Part shown: one piece after another, positions 43,441-52,743 of the stretch
Numbering within the stretch: position 1 is the first letter of the stretch
How the letters are laid out: every line of letters begins with the position of its first letter
From: Prevotella sp.
Lineage (GTDB): Bacteria > Bacteroidota > Bacteroidia > Bacteroidales > Bacteroidaceae
NCBI GenBank assembly: GCA_017509155.1
Contig: JAFWQE010000016.1
Location: forward strand, 45,055 to 109,054
Length of the DNA stretch: 64,000 nt
Direction: 5' to 3'
Translations under genes and position numbers: made by a program
Notes under the pieces: generated by a model
Databases searched by the model: none
What the model was told of the DNA's origin: nothing
The model's input: only the letters and a program-made list of their open reading frames with translations

Positions 43441-43558
43441 GTAGGAGTCTGGGAGTTTGGGAGTTTAGACAATAGACTCTTTCGCTCTTATTGCCAGGAT
43501 TCATGGAGACAGAACTAACGCCTAAACTCCTGCACCCCCAGACTCCCATACTCCCAGA
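43441..43558. repeat. ~118-bp hairpin element, copy A
   Basis: A G-rich left arm (GTAGGAGTCTGGGAGTTTGG then GAGTTTAG) and a C-rich right arm (CTAAACTCCTGCACCCCCAG then ACTCCCATACTCCCAGAT) can pair imperfectly around a ~60-bp centre. Copy B at 52477-52595 shares GAGTTTAGACAATAG, the central GATTCATG and the right arm with CCCAGACTCC and ACTCCCAGAT; length 118 versus 119 bp. Confidence 0.75.
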
Positions 43559-43730
43559 TCAACCTCAGAAAATTGAACAAGGTGTCTACAGAAGTATGGA
43601 GAAAAGGAGTTTTATGCTTTAGATTCTCGTAATGAAGACATCGATTTTTAATGCCTGTAATCCCGTCTTAACATGCTGATTTTAAGGAATTTAAAACACA
43701 AACATGTAGTCCTTGTTAAATCCGCTTGAT

Positions 43731-43840
43731 GGAGGACTCGAGTCCCGGCGGCAGAAGGACTCAAGTTTTTTGGCGCGAAGACTCGAGTAGGTTGGCGCGA
43801 AGACTCGAGTAGGATGGCGAACGGACTCGGGCAGGGTAGA
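43731..43840. repeat. 22-bp phased repeat array, five units (array 3)
   Basis: Units start at 43731, 43753, 43775, 43797 and 43819. The third and fourth are nearly identical (GCGAAGACTCGAGTAGG then T/A-TGGC); the first four end in GGC. No spacers. This is the most homogeneous of the five arrays in the window. Confidence 0.8.
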
Positions 43841-44065
43841 AAGACAACCATTTGAAGACGAAAAGGCGGGGAGTAACGCTGGCAAAGATGGGCATTTTCC
43901 TTTGGTTTCAGAGATGGGGAAGCGTATGGGAATGATGCTCGAGAACCATTCTTTCTCGATGAAATGGAGATGCTTTCAGAGCCTGAGGAGATGCCCTGCA
44001 TCATTTTCTTTCATGAAAATGAGAAGTTCTTTGCAGTAGTGTGCGTTTTGTTCGACAAAAATTCG

Positions 44066-44075
44066 TACCTTTGCA
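44066..44075 (+). promoter_or_regulatory. -7 box for glnS
   Basis: TACCTTTGCA on the plus strand, 36 bp before the ATG at 44112. A TTTG lies upstream at shorter than ideal spacing. Confidence 0.65.
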
Positions 44076-44111
44076 CCCATCATATTAAATAAGGTATATA
44101 CATTAATAAAT

Positions 44112-45932
44112 ATGGAAGATACGAAAAACAGTGTCCGCACAGAAGGTGCGGCTGAGGAGAAGCGAAGCCTTAACTTCGTGGAGCAGATTGTGGAGAAGGA
44201 CCTGGCTGAGGGCAAGAACGGCGGCCGCATACAGACGCGATTCCCGCCAGAGCCCAACGGCTACCTGCACATAGGTCACGCCAAGGCCATCGCCATGGAC
44301 TTCGGAATCGCCCGCAGGTATGGCGGACAGTGCAATCTTCGTTTCGACGATACCAACCCCATCAAGGAGGACACGGAATACATAGAAAGCATTGAGCACG
44401 ACATCAAATGGCTGGGCTACGAGTGGGCCAACATCTATTATGCGAGCGACTATTTCCAGGAACTGTGGGACTTTGCGGTGTGGCTCATCAAGCAGGGCCG
44501 TGCCTACGTCGACGAGCAGAGCGCCGAAGTGATTGCCCAACAGAAAGGCACCACCACCAGTCCTGGCACCAACAGTCCGTTTCGCGACCGTCCCGTGGAG
44601 GAGAACCTGCGGCTGTTTGAGTTCATGAACAGCGGTGAGGCCACACCCGGAACGCTCGTGTTGCGCGCCAAGATTGACATGGCACACCCCAATATGTTGT
44701 TCCGCGACCCGCTCATCTACCGCGTTCTTAACATCCCACATATCCGCACTGGCAACAAGTGGAACGCCTATCCCATGTATGATTTCACACACGGCCAGAG
44801 CGACTATCTGGAAGGTGTCACCCACTCACTCTGCACCCTAGAGTTCGTAGAGCACCGTCCCCTCTACGACCTGTTTGTGAAGTGGATGAGAGAATACAAG
44901 CTCTCGCAGGGCGAAGAAGCGCCCATGCGCGAGGACGGTGTGGCCACGGGATGGACGGGACTCGACGAGGGCTTCCCCAAGCAGCGCGAGTTCAACAAGC
45001 TCAACCTGTCTTACACGCTCATGTCGAAGCGCAACCTGCTGGCACTCGTCAACGAGGGAATGGTGAGCGGATGGGACGATCCGCGCATGCCGACTGTCTG
45101 TGGCTTCCGCCGCAGAGGCTATAGTCCCGAGAGCATTCAGAAGTTCATCGACAAGATAGGCTACACTACCTACGATGCTCTTAACGAGATGGCGCTGCTG
45201 GAGAGTGCCGTCCGCGACGACCTGAACGGCCGCGCCCTCCGCGTGAGTGCTGTGCTCGACCCCGTGAAGGTGGTCATCACCAACTATCCCGAGGGACAGA
45301 CGGAGCTGCTGACGGCCGTGAACAATCCCGAGAACGAAGCCGACGGCACCCACGAAGTGGAGTTTGGCCGCGAGCTGTGGATAGAGCGCGACGACTTCAT
45401 GGAGGTGGCCGAGAAGAAGTTCATGCGTCTGGCTCCGGGCAAGGAGGTTAGGCTGAAGAACGCCTATATCATCAAATGCGACGAGGAACGTCCCTGTGAC
45501 AAAGACGCAGAAGGGCGCGTCACGTGCATCTACTGCACTTACGACCCCGAATCGCGCAGCGGTCTGCCGGGTTCCAACCGCAAGATCAAGGGCAAGACGC
45601 TGCACTGGGTGGGCTGCCACGACGCCGTCAAGGCTGAAGTGCGCCTCTACGACCGTCTGTGGAAGGTGGAGAACCCGCGCGACGAAATGGCCGCCATTCG
45701 CGAGGCCCAGAACTGCGACGCCGTGACTGCCATGAAGCAGATGATCAACCCCAACAGCCTGAGCGTCAAGGAGAACTGCTACGTAGAACCTTTCGCCGCA
45801 CAGATGAAGGCCGGACAATACCTGCAATTCCAGCGCATTGGCTACTTCATGGCCGACACCGACAGTACCGCTGACCATCCTGTGTTCAACAAGACCGTCG
45901 GTCTGAAAGACACGTGGGCCAAGAAAAAGTAA
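44112..45932 (+). CDS. glnS: Glutaminyl-tRNA synthetase
   Basis: 606 residues, slightly longer than E. coli GlnRS because of a short N-terminal tail. Class I signature PPEPNGYLHIGHAKAI (~47-62), RFDDTNPIKED, the variant KMSKS loop LMSKRNL (~305), and the C-terminal anticodon-binding beta-barrels (FGRELWIERDDFME, ...VKENCYVEPF). It charges tRNA-Gln with glutamine, so this lineage need not rely on transamidation for Gln-tRNA. It is followed after 93 bp by a TPR gene. Confidence 0.96.
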   Translation: MEDTKNSVRTEGAAEEKRSLNFVEQIVEKDLAEGKNGGRIQTRFPPEPNGYLHIGHAKAIAMDFGIARRYGGQCNLRFDDTNPIKEDTEYIESIEHDIKWLGYEWANIYYASDYFQELWDFAVWLIKQGRAYVDEQSAEVIAQQKGTTTSPGTNSPFRDRPVEENLRLFEFMNSGEATPGTLVLRAKIDMAHPNMLFRDPLIYRVLNIPHIRTGNKWNAYPMYDFTHGQSDYLEGVTHSLCTLEFVEHRPLYDLFVKWMREYKLSQGEEAPMREDGVATGWTGLDEGFPKQREFNKLNLSYTLMSKRNLLALVNEGMVSGWDDPRMPTVCGFRRRGYSPESIQKFIDKIGYTTYDALNEMALLESAVRDDLNGRALRVSAVLDPVKVVITNYPEGQTELLTAVNNPENEADGTHEVEFGRELWIERDDFMEVAEKKFMRLAPGKEVRLKNAYIIKCDEERPCDKDAEGRVTCIYCTYDPESRSGLPGSNRKIKGKTLHWVGCHDAVKAEVRLYDRLWKVENPRDEMAAIREAQNCDAVTAMKQMINPNSLSVKENCYVEPFAAQMKAGQYLQFQRIGYFMADTDSTADHPVFNKTVGLKDTWAKKK

Positions 45933-45980
45933 GCAGACGCACCGGCCCGACAAAGAGACAGACAACAAAGGAATAATAAG

Positions 45981-46007
45981 CGGCGATGGCGCCATCCGCC
46001 ATTGCCG
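45981..46007 (+). other. Possible leader hairpin before the TPR gene
   Basis: CGGCGATGGCG (45981-45991) can pair with CGCCATTGCCG (45997-46007) with one G-T wobble and a 5-nt loop. No T-run follows, so an attenuator or processing role is only possible, not shown. Confidence 0.4.
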
Positions 46008-46025
46008 CCTAACAAAAAAGAACTG

Positions 46026-47447
46026 ATGGAAAACGACTATTTCCGCTCCAAAAGGTTTCTGGCATTGCTCGCCAAGTATGAGGAATGCCAGAAAAGCGGC
46101 GTGACGTGTATCATCAGCTCTGATGAATACGCAGACATCGCCGAGTATTACCAGATGCACGACGCCGACATGCAGCGTGCCGAGGAAGCCATAGACACCG
46201 CCATCGGCCTCTATCCCGGCAGTACGGACCCCCTGGCTTTCAAGGCGCGCATCTGTCTGATGACGGGTGACGACACGGAAGGTGCACGCCAATGGGCAGC
46301 ACAGATAGAAGACAAGAGCGACCTGGAATACTGTTATGTCATGGCAGAGATACTGGTCGTGGAGGGACGGTATGACGAGGCCGAGGACTTCCTGCGCAAA
46401 CGGCAGGAGGAGATAGACGACGAAGACGACGCCATCGACTTCGTCTACGACGTGGCCATGCTACTGGGCGACTACGACCTGATGGACGATGCAGAGCGGT
46501 GGATTCAGGAAATCAAAGGCAAAGACGACATCTACTACAAGGAGGTGATGGCGCGCGTGCTCATTGGCCGCGGCCAGTTTGAAGAGGGAGAGCGCATGCT
46601 CAACACCCTGCTCGACGACGACCCCTTTGCCGCCAAATGGTGGAACATGATGGCCAATTCGCAGTATCGGCGCGGTGCCTACCGCGAAAGCATCGAGAGC
46701 TGCGAGTACGCACTGGCACTCGATCCGAACGACGACGAGGCCGTCTTCAACAAGGCCAATAGCCTCTTCCAGCTGGGCAACTACGAGGAAGCTGCCGACT
46801 ACTACACCCGATACATGGGTCTTCAGCCCGAAGACGAGACCGGAGAACTGTTCATCGGGATATGTCTGCTGAGTGAGGACAGAGCTGTTGAGGCCGAACA
46901 GCACCTGAAGAAGGCAGAGAAACTGGCCGAGCGCACGCAGCACAACCTGTTTTCCATCTATCAGGAACTGGCCTTCACGGAGAGCCGTCTGGGAAAACTC
47001 GACGATGCGCTCTACTATCTGGACAAGACCGATACGCTCGACTGCGACCACAATGAAATGCTGGTGGTGCGTGGACACATCCTTCTGGAGCACGGCCATT
47101 TGGACGAAGCACGCGAATGTTTCTCAGAAGCCGTTACCAAGAGCAACGCCTCGCCCCACATCTTCCTGCGCATCGCCGTCTCCACCTACGACAACGGCTA
47201 CCTGCCGCTGGCGCAGAAAATGTTCACGTCACTGCTGGAAATCGTAGACACCGACACATGGAACGATGGCTACAGCTATCTGGCTGCCTGCTACCATGAA
47301 CGGGGAAACCGGAAGGAATGGCTCAAATACCTGAAGATGGCCGTGGAGAAAAACCCCTTGGAGGCAAAGAACGTGCTGGCCGATTTCTTTCCCGCCAACA
47401 TGGACCCACAGGACTATTGCCGGTATGCCCTGGAAAACGAGAAATGA
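46026..47447 (+). CDS. Tetratricopeptide-repeat protein
   Basis: The start is taken at ATG 46026 (MENDYFRSKRFLALL) rather than an upstream in-frame TTG. 473 residues, almost entirely helical TPR-like repeats; clear 34-residue units include ~230-300 (YRRGAYRESIESCEYALALDPNDDEAVFNKAN; LFQLGNYEEAADYYTRYMGLQP). No signal peptide or catalytic domain. It is probably a cytoplasmic scaffold; partner unknown. Very acidic (many DDD/EDE clusters). Confidence 0.85.
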   Translation: MENDYFRSKRFLALLAKYEECQKSGVTCIISSDEYADIAEYYQMHDADMQRAEEAIDTAIGLYPGSTDPLAFKARICLMTGDDTEGARQWAAQIEDKSDLEYCYVMAEILVVEGRYDEAEDFLRKRQEEIDDEDDAIDFVYDVAMLLGDYDLMDDAERWIQEIKGKDDIYYKEVMARVLIGRGQFEEGERMLNTLLDDDPFAAKWWNMMANSQYRRGAYRESIESCEYALALDPNDDEAVFNKANSLFQLGNYEEAADYYTRYMGLQPEDETGELFIGICLLSEDRAVEAEQHLKKAEKLAERTQHNLFSIYQELAFTESRLGKLDDALYYLDKTDTLDCDHNEMLVVRGHILLEHGHLDEARECFSEAVTKSNASPHIFLRIAVSTYDNGYLPLAQKMFTSLLEIVDTDTWNDGYSYLAACYHERGNRKEWLKYLKMAVEKNPLEAKNVLADFFPANMDPQDYCRYALENEK

Positions 47448-47507
47448 AAAACCGGCGGATGACAAGTCTTCATCCGTCCCAATGATAACGAAGAAACAAC
47501 TGTTAGA

Positions 47508-48131
47508 ATGAACTGGATAACAACCCTGCTTGGGAATCTCAACTATCCCACCATCTTTTTTCTGATGATGCTCGAGAGCACCGTCGTGCCTGTACCCTCC
47601 GAACTGGTGGTAAGCCCAGCGGCCTATCATGCCGCCAGCGGCAGCCTGAACGTGTGGCTCGTCATACTGTTCTCCACGCTGGGAGCCGACCTCGGCGCCA
47701 CCATCAACTACGTAGTGGCCTACTATGTGGGCCGCCCGGTCATCTATCGCTTCGCCAATAGCAGACTGGGGCACCTCTGCCTTCTCAACCAGCAGAAGGT
47801 GGAAAAGAGTGAAAAGTACTTCTACGACCACGGAATGGTGGCCACAATTACAGGCCGCCTCATCCCCGGCATACGACATCTGATCAGCATTCCTGCCGGA
47901 CTGGCGAAGATGCACTACGGATGGTTCCTGCTCTATACGACCCTGGGCGCGGGCGTATGGAACTGTATTCTCGCTGCCCTCGGCTGGTATCTCCACGCCA
48001 TTGTCCCGGAGGACCAGCTCAATGACAAAATCCTTGAATATGGCGATTACATCAAGTACACCATTATTGCACTGGTTGTCGTCGCCGCCGTCTACTTCGC
48101 CGTCCGCCACTGGCTGAAGAACAGGAAATAG
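47508..48131 (+). CDS. DedA-family membrane protein
   Basis: 207 residues. The DedA/SNARE-associated pattern is visible: FFLMMLESTVVPVPSELVV near the N-terminus, the glycine-rich ISIPAGLAKMHYGWFLLYTTLGAGVWN region, and RLIPGIRHLISIPAG with the essential Arg. Four to five membrane helices. DedA proteins translocate or handle polyprenyl/phospholipid carriers and support envelope homeostasis. It follows the TPR gene by 60 bp. Confidence 0.9.
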   Translation: MNWITTLLGNLNYPTIFFLMMLESTVVPVPSELVVSPAAYHAASGSLNVWLVILFSTLGADLGATINYVVAYYVGRPVIYRFANSRLGHLCLLNQQKVEKSEKYFYDHGMVATITGRLIPGIRHLISIPAGLAKMHYGWFLLYTTLGAGVWNCILAALGWYLHAIVPEDQLNDKILEYGDYIKYTIIALVVVAAVYFAVRHWLKNRK

Positions 48132-48144
48132 CACACATCAAAAA

Positions 48145-48170
48145 AGCAGACCCTTAACGAAGGGTCTGCT
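48145..48170. terminator. Bidirectional terminator between dedA-type gene and DPP-IV-like gene
   Basis: Perfect 11-bp arms AGCAGACCCTT (48145-48155) and AAGGGTCTGCT (48160-48170) with loop AACG. On the minus strand TTTTTTG follows. The stop of the peptidase gene lies at 48154-48156, inside the hairpin. Confidence 0.85.
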
Positions 48171-50352
48171 GGAAATGCTGCACAATCTGCCGGAGCAGAT
48201 GTGTCCGTGTGTTGCCACCGTATATACTGTGGTTGCGATTGGTATAGACATTCATGCGGAAGTCCTTGTCGGCCTGAACCAACGCTTCGGTGTACTCGAA
48301 CGTGTTCTGCGCATGCACATTGTCGTCGGCAAGTCCGTGGCATAGCAGGAGCGAACCGTGGAGCTTGTCGGCACGGCTCATGGGATTGTCGTCGTAGCCG
48401 GAGGAGTTCTCCTGCGGTGTCTGCATGAAGCGCTCGGTGTAGATGGTGTCGTAGAACCGCCAGTCGGTGGGCGGTGCCACGGCAACACCCGAGGCGAACA
48501 CTCCCCTACCCTCACTCATGCTCATCAAGGTGCAGAACCCGCCATAGCTCCATCCCCAGATGCCGATGTGGCTTGCGTCGACATAAGGCTGCTTGCCCAG
48601 CCAGATGGCTGTTTCCACCTGGTCCTTGGCCTCGAGCAGTCCGAGGTGCTTGTAGGTGCATTTCTCAAACTCGGCACCACGTCCGCCCGTTCCTCGTCCG
48701 TCAACACACACGACGATGAAGCCCTGATTGGCCAGATAGTGGTCGAAAAGCGCGCCGTTGCCCATCGAGCCTACGCTCCAAGAGTTGACTACCTGCTGAC
48801 TGCCCGGCCCGCTATACTGCCACATGACGACAGGATAGCGGCGGGAAGCGTCGAAGCCGACGGGCTTCACCATAACGCCATTAAGCTGTACGCCCTCGGA
48901 GGTGGTGAAACTGAAGAACTCCTTCTTGGGCAGACGAAGGGCCGCAATACGCTCGCGCAGCGTCTGGTTGTCGAGAAGTGTAGCCAGCTGTTTGCCGTCG
49001 CTGCTGCGCGTAGTATACTCTGCAGGCGTGTCGGCATTGCTCCATGTGTTGACGAAATAGCGGTAGTTGGTGCTGAAGATGGCTGTGTTCCATCCCTCGC
49101 GAGGGCTCAGCACCTGCGTCTTTCCGTTCTTCAGGGCCACGCATACCTTCCTGTTCATCGGCGTTTCGCCCACGGTCTGGTAGTAGGCATTGCCCGTTGC
49201 CTCGTCGTAGCCATACACGGCAGTCACCTCGGCACCGTTGGTCAGCTTGCGCTGCAGCTGTCCGTTCACGCCGTAAAGATACAGCTGCAGCTTGCCGTCG
49301 CGATCGCTCGGCAGCAGGATGTTGTTGTCGGTCACCTTGATGGCGTTCATGGCCTCCTCCTTCACATAGCGTGCCACACTCTCCTTGATGAGCAGCTGGG
49401 CAACGGTAGTCGACGGATTGACGCCATAGAGGCACAGCTCGTCCTGATGGCGGTTCATGGTATAGACGATGATTCGGTCGACATTGGCCGTAGGAACGAT
49501 GCGCGGAATGTAGCCGTCGGCAGCCACGGGCACCTGCATGGTTCGTGTCTGGCGGCTCTTCACATCGAAGGAGCAGACGCTCACCTTGGCGTTTGCCTCA
49601 CCTGCCTTCGGATACTTATAGGCGTATAGGCTGGGATAGGTGGTGTTCTGTTCGATGGACGGATGGCTGCCTCTGAACATCTGCAGGGCATACTCGCGCA
49701 CGTTTGTCTCGTCGTAACGAATCCAGCAGAGCTTCGTGCCATCGGCATTGAAGCAGAGCGCGGTGCTGAATCCGAACTCCTCCTCGTTCACCCAGTCGGG
49801 CACACCGTTGATAATCTCCCCCGGTTTGCCGTCGGTTGTCACCTGACTCTCGGCATTGTCGTAGAGCAGCTTCACCAGATGGATGTTATTGTCGCGCACG
49901 AAGGCCACGAGCAGACCGTCCTGACTCCACACGGGCGACTGCTGCGGACCGTAGTCGGAAAGCTTCGCCATGTGTTTGGTGGCCACATTATATATATAAT
50001 AGACGGCTGTGGCCGACCGACGATAGATGCGCTGCGTCTGCGTCTGAATGAGCATCTTCTTGCCGTCGGGACTCATGATGTAGTCGTCGAAGTCGCTGAT
50101 GTGCTCGCCCTTGGTGTCGTTCACGTCGAAGAGCACTGCCGTCTGCTTGCCGGTCTTGAACGAATAGCTCTCCACGCGGTTGCCGTCGGCGCTGATCTGC
50201 GCGTAGCTCTCGCCGTCGGGCAGAGGCGTCACGGTGCGCAGGTATTCGGGCTGCCACTCCCCATGGGTGATGTCGGTTAACTCCAGCTGCGCCATTGTCG
50301 GGCACTGCCATCCCGCCAGAAGTGCGGCCATGATGATGAACAGTTTCTTCAT
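48154..50352 (-). CDS. Dipeptidyl peptidase IV-like S9 serine peptidase
   Basis: The start is at MKKLFIIMAALLAGWQCPTMAQ (ATG 50350-50352); a longer frame would overlap the promoter. 732 residues: signal peptide, beta-propeller (~25-480; IHLVKLL, DWVNEEEFGFSTAL resembling the DPP-IV Glu motif), then the alpha/beta hydrolase domain with Ser in WGWSYGGFCTL (~595), Asp in CHGLADDNVH and His in NRNHSIYGGNT. It cleaves X-Pro dipeptides from peptides in the periplasm, useful for a peptide-fermenting Bacteroidales. It stands alone with its own promoter and terminator. Confidence 0.92.
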   Translation of the reverse strand: MKKLFIIMAALLAGWQCPTMAQLELTDITHGEWQPEYLRTVTPLPDGESYAQISADGNRVESYSFKTGKQTAVLFDVNDTKGEHISDFDDYIMSPDGKKMLIQTQTQRIYRRSATAVYYIYNVATKHMAKLSDYGPQQSPVWSQDGLLVAFVRDNNIHLVKLLYDNAESQVTTDGKPGEIINGVPDWVNEEEFGFSTALCFNADGTKLCWIRYDETNVREYALQMFRGSHPSIEQNTTYPSLYAYKYPKAGEANAKVSVCSFDVKSRQTRTMQVPVAADGYIPRIVPTANVDRIIVYTMNRHQDELCLYGVNPSTTVAQLLIKESVARYVKEEAMNAIKVTDNNILLPSDRDGKLQLYLYGVNGQLQRKLTNGAEVTAVYGYDEATGNAYYQTVGETPMNRKVCVALKNGKTQVLSPREGWNTAIFSTNYRYFVNTWSNADTPAEYTTRSSDGKQLATLLDNQTLRERIAALRLPKKEFFSFTTSEGVQLNGVMVKPVGFDASRRYPVVMWQYSGPGSQQVVNSWSVGSMGNGALFDHYLANQGFIVVCVDGRGTGGRGAEFEKCTYKHLGLLEAKDQVETAIWLGKQPYVDASHIGIWGWSYGGFCTLMSMSEGRGVFASGVAVAPPTDWRFYDTIYTERFMQTPQENSSGYDDNPMSRADKLHGSLLLCHGLADDNVHAQNTFEYTEALVQADKDFRMNVYTNRNHSIYGGNTRTHLLRQIVQHFQQTLR

Positions 50353-50388
50353 TTCTGATTGCTTTATGGGTAATACTTTGTTTCTGAC

Positions 50389-50398
50389 TGCAAAATTA
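50389..50398 (-). promoter_or_regulatory. -7 box for the DPP-IV-like gene
   Basis: TAATTTTGCA on the minus strand, 36 bp before the ATG. Confidence 0.6.
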
Positions 50399-50646
50399 AG
50401 AAAAATAATCGTCATCGCCATATTCTTTTCCCATTATTCAGTTTTATTTCCTTTTTTTGAAAGAAAAAGCAGGTTCGCCTTGTGCGCGTTTTGTTTTCCT
50501 TCGGCAATCATCCCGGTCTTGTCGGTAAACTTGTCCACATAGAGGGCCTGAAATGTTAAAAACGTGCAGAAATCCTTACACCACTTTTCCGCGCATTCTA
50601 GAGGCGAAGGCCAAGCTACCCGACAAGTCTTTTACCCTTATTTTGC

Positions 50647-50822
50647 AAACCCGACATGGCAAACTGGCATCTTAAGTTCATTTTAAAGGCGAAAAAGGGA
50701 ACTGAAACTGCCATTTTCGCGAAAGAAAACTGGCGTTTAAAGTGACTTTAATTGGCGCTTTTTCGACATAAAAGCCTCGGTTTTCTTGCTCATAACCAGC
50801 ATTTTACGCCTGCTGATTTTGT
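50647..50822. repeat. 22-bp phased repeat array, eight units (array 4)
   Basis: Units end at 50668 (GGC), 50690 (GGC), 50712 (GCC), 50734 (GGC), 50756 (GGC), 50778, 50800 (AGC) and 50822. The unit at 50713-50734 starts ATTTTCGCGAAAGAAAAC and closely resembles a unit of array 2 (20310-20331, ATTTTCAAGAAACAAAAC). It fills the middle of the 725-bp gap between the peptidase and nth genes; the rest of the gap is featureless apart from the nth promoter. Confidence 0.7.
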
Positions 50823-50977
50823 AAAGAATCTTCAACCATCTGACAATCAATAACTTACAAAACATCGCGTCCTCGCATTATTTGCCACGAAGAAAAATCT
50901 GGTGGAAAATAAGCCAGCCACACGAAGAAGAAGTGTTAAAAAAGGGGCGGTAGCTTTTTTATGTCATCAAGTTTTCG

Positions 50978-50987
50978 TATTTTTGCA
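50978..50987 (+). promoter_or_regulatory. -7 box for nth
   Basis: TATTTTTGCA on the plus strand, 90 bp before the nth ATG. The leader can fold a two-part hairpin: CCCGAC (51015-51020) with GTCGGG (51041-51046), and inside it GCATC/GATGC (51027-51039). Confidence 0.55.
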
Positions 50988-51077
50988 GCAACAATCTTGC
51001 AAAAGCACGAGCAGCCCGACCTTCAGGCATCGCCGATGCTGTCGGGGTTGCCGGCGCTCCCCTTACACAGATAAGCC

Positions 51078-51734
51078 ATGAACAGAAAAGAGAGATACGA
51101 AAGCGTGCTCAACCACTATCGCGAACGGATGCCGCACGTGAGCACAGAGCTAGAATTCGGCTCGGTGTTCCAGTTGCTGGTGGCCACCGTATTGAGCGCG
51201 CAGTGCACCGACAAGCGCATCAACCAGGTGACGCCCGAGCTGTTTCGCCGCTTCCCCGACGCACAGGCCATGGCCAAGGCCGACGTGGAAGAGGTGCTGG
51301 AATACGTGAAGAGCGTGAGCTATCCAAACACGAAGTCGCAGCATCTTGTAGACATGGCGCGCATGATGGTGGAACAGTTCGGCGGCAAAGTGCCACAGGA
51401 CATGAAGGACCTGATGAAACTGCCGGGCGTGGGGCGCAAGACAGCCAACGTCATTCAGGCCGTGGGCTTCGGGCGCAGTGCCATCGCCGTGGATACTCAT
51501 GTCTATCGTGTAAGCCACAGGCTGGGACTTGTCTCGCCCAAGGCCAACACGCCGGTCAAGGTGGAAGAGGAACTGAAGAAGTACATACCCGAGGAAGACC
51601 GAGCCGATGCCCACCACTGGCTGCTGCTTCACGGCCGCTACATCTGCCAAAGTCGCATGCCCCGGTGCGGCGAATGCCCGTTCGACGGCTTCTGCCCGAA
51701 GCTGCTCAAAGGGTCGAAAGTGAACAAAGAATGA
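51078..51734 (+). CDS. nth: Endonuclease III
   Basis: 218 residues. Helix-hairpin-helix LPGVGRKTANVI with catalytic Lys, catalytic Asp in AIAVDTHVYRVSHRLGL, and the C-terminal [4Fe-4S] cluster Cys pattern C-x6-C-x2-C-x5-C (ICQSRMPRCGECPFDGFC). It removes oxidised pyrimidines and nicks abasic sites. It is followed by the DUF2461 gene after 17 bp. Confidence 0.95.
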   Translation: MNRKERYESVLNHYRERMPHVSTELEFGSVFQLLVATVLSAQCTDKRINQVTPELFRRFPDAQAMAKADVEEVLEYVKSVSYPNTKSQHLVDMARMMVEQFGGKVPQDMKDLMKLPGVGRKTANVIQAVGFGRSAIAVDTHVYRVSHRLGLVSPKANTPVKVEEELKKYIPEEDRADAHHWLLLHGRYICQSRMPRCGECPFDGFCPKLLKGSKVNKE

Positions 51735-51751
51735 AACAGATAAACTGAGAT

Positions 51752-52450
51752 ATGCAAGCAAAACGAATCATCGGATTCCTGAAAGACGTGGCGGCGAACA
51801 ACAACCGGCCTTGGTTTCAGGAGCACAAAGGCGAATACGACGCCGTGAGAAAGGACTTTGAGGAAGGCGTGGCACAGGCCATTGGCCGCATTGCTGAGTT
51901 CGATGGCAGCATCGCTCACCTTGCAGTGAAGGACTGCACCTACCGATTCTACCGCGACACGAGGTTCTCGCCCGACAAGTCGCCCTACAAGCGCCACCTG
52001 GGAGCCTACATCTCTGCCCACGGCAAGAAGTCGCTCCACGGAGGCTACTACATCCATCTGGAGCCCGGCCATTGCCTGCTGGCCATCGGCAGCTACTGGC
52101 TTCCTACCAACATCCTTACCGCATGTCGCAATGAAATCATGGGCAACATAGACACTTGGCGCGCCATCGTGGAGAGCCGGAAGTTCCGCGCGTTCTTCGG
52201 CAAGCCAGGCGCAGGTGGATGGGACGACGACAAAGGGTTCGGACTGGAGCACCTGAAGTCGGCACCAAGCGGGTTTCCCCGCGACTACGAGTTCGTGGAA
52301 TACCTGCGCATGAAGGACTACTGCTGCTGGAAACAGGTGCCCGACACGTTCTTCGAGGGCGACCGTTGGCTCGACGAGATGGTCAAGGTGTTTGAGGTGG
52401 GAAAGCCGATGATGGACTTCGTCAACAGCGTCATCGACGACTACGAATAA
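51752..52450 (+). CDS. DUF2461-family protein
   Basis: 232 residues. The family pattern is present: FLKDVAANNNRPWFQEHKGEYD at the N-terminus, YRFYRDTRFSPDKSPYKRHLGAYIS, GYYIHLEPGHCLLAIGSYWLP, and LKSAPSGFPRDYEF. Function unknown; cytoplasmic. Co-transcription with nth is likely from the 17-bp gap. Confidence 0.9.
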   Translation: MQAKRIIGFLKDVAANNNRPWFQEHKGEYDAVRKDFEEGVAQAIGRIAEFDGSIAHLAVKDCTYRFYRDTRFSPDKSPYKRHLGAYISAHGKKSLHGGYYIHLEPGHCLLAIGSYWLPTNILTACRNEIMGNIDTWRAIVESRKFRAFFGKPGAGGWDDDKGFGLEHLKSAPSGFPRDYEFVEYLRMKDYCCWKQVPDTFFEGDRWLDEMVKVFEVGKPMMDFVNSVIDDYE

Positions 52451-52476
52451 CATATGTTTCGGTGGTTGATACTGGA

Positions 52477-52595
52477 GTTCAGGAGTATGGGAGTCTGTGA
52501 GTTTAGACAATAGTCTTTAACTGTTTCTGCTAAGATTCATGAAATCATGACTAATGTCCAAACTCCTAAACTCCCAGACTCCTAAACTCCCAGAT
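52477..52595. repeat. ~119-bp hairpin element, copy B
   Basis: It matches copy A at 43441-43558 in length and in the blocks GAGTTTAGACAATAG, GATTCATG, CCAAACTCC, CCCAGACTCC and ACTCCCAGAT. The left arm GGAGTATGGGAGTCTG and right arm CAGACTCCTAAACTCC can pair imperfectly. It lies downstream of the DUF2461 gene, 34 bp before the rplI terminator. Confidence 0.75.
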
Positions 52596-52628
52596 AGTTA
52601 GAACCACCGAAACTTCAATGAATTAAAA

Positions 52629-52659
52629 AATCCCGGCACATCGATTGATGTCCGGGATT
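52629..52659 (-). terminator. Terminator of the rpsF-rpsR-rplI operon
   Basis: AATCCCGG-C-ACATC pairs with GATGTCCGGGATT (one bulged base), loop GATT. The minus strand then runs into TTTTTTA. Confidence 0.85.
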
Positions 52660-52743
52660 CTTATTGAATGCTGCTTTACAGTGCAAAAATGTCGCTGCTT
52701 GGCGACACCTTCATCGAAGGTGCCTAATGCATAGAATTCTTTT

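Larger units (their letters stand above)
42924..44065. other. 1.1-kb non-coding stretch with two repeat elements
   Basis: Divergent region between the ATPase pair and glnS. It holds the hairpin element at 43441-43558 and the 22-bp array at 43731-43840. A TATACCTTTGCAG-like box on the minus strand near 43280-43295 could serve the ATPase genes. The open frames across 43648-44004 are artefacts of the repeat. Nothing else was recognised. Confidence 0.6.

Noticed and set aside
43648-44004. Open frames across the 22-bp array before glnS
   Set aside because: Ser/Arg-rich translations of the repeat, no start signal, no conserved motif.
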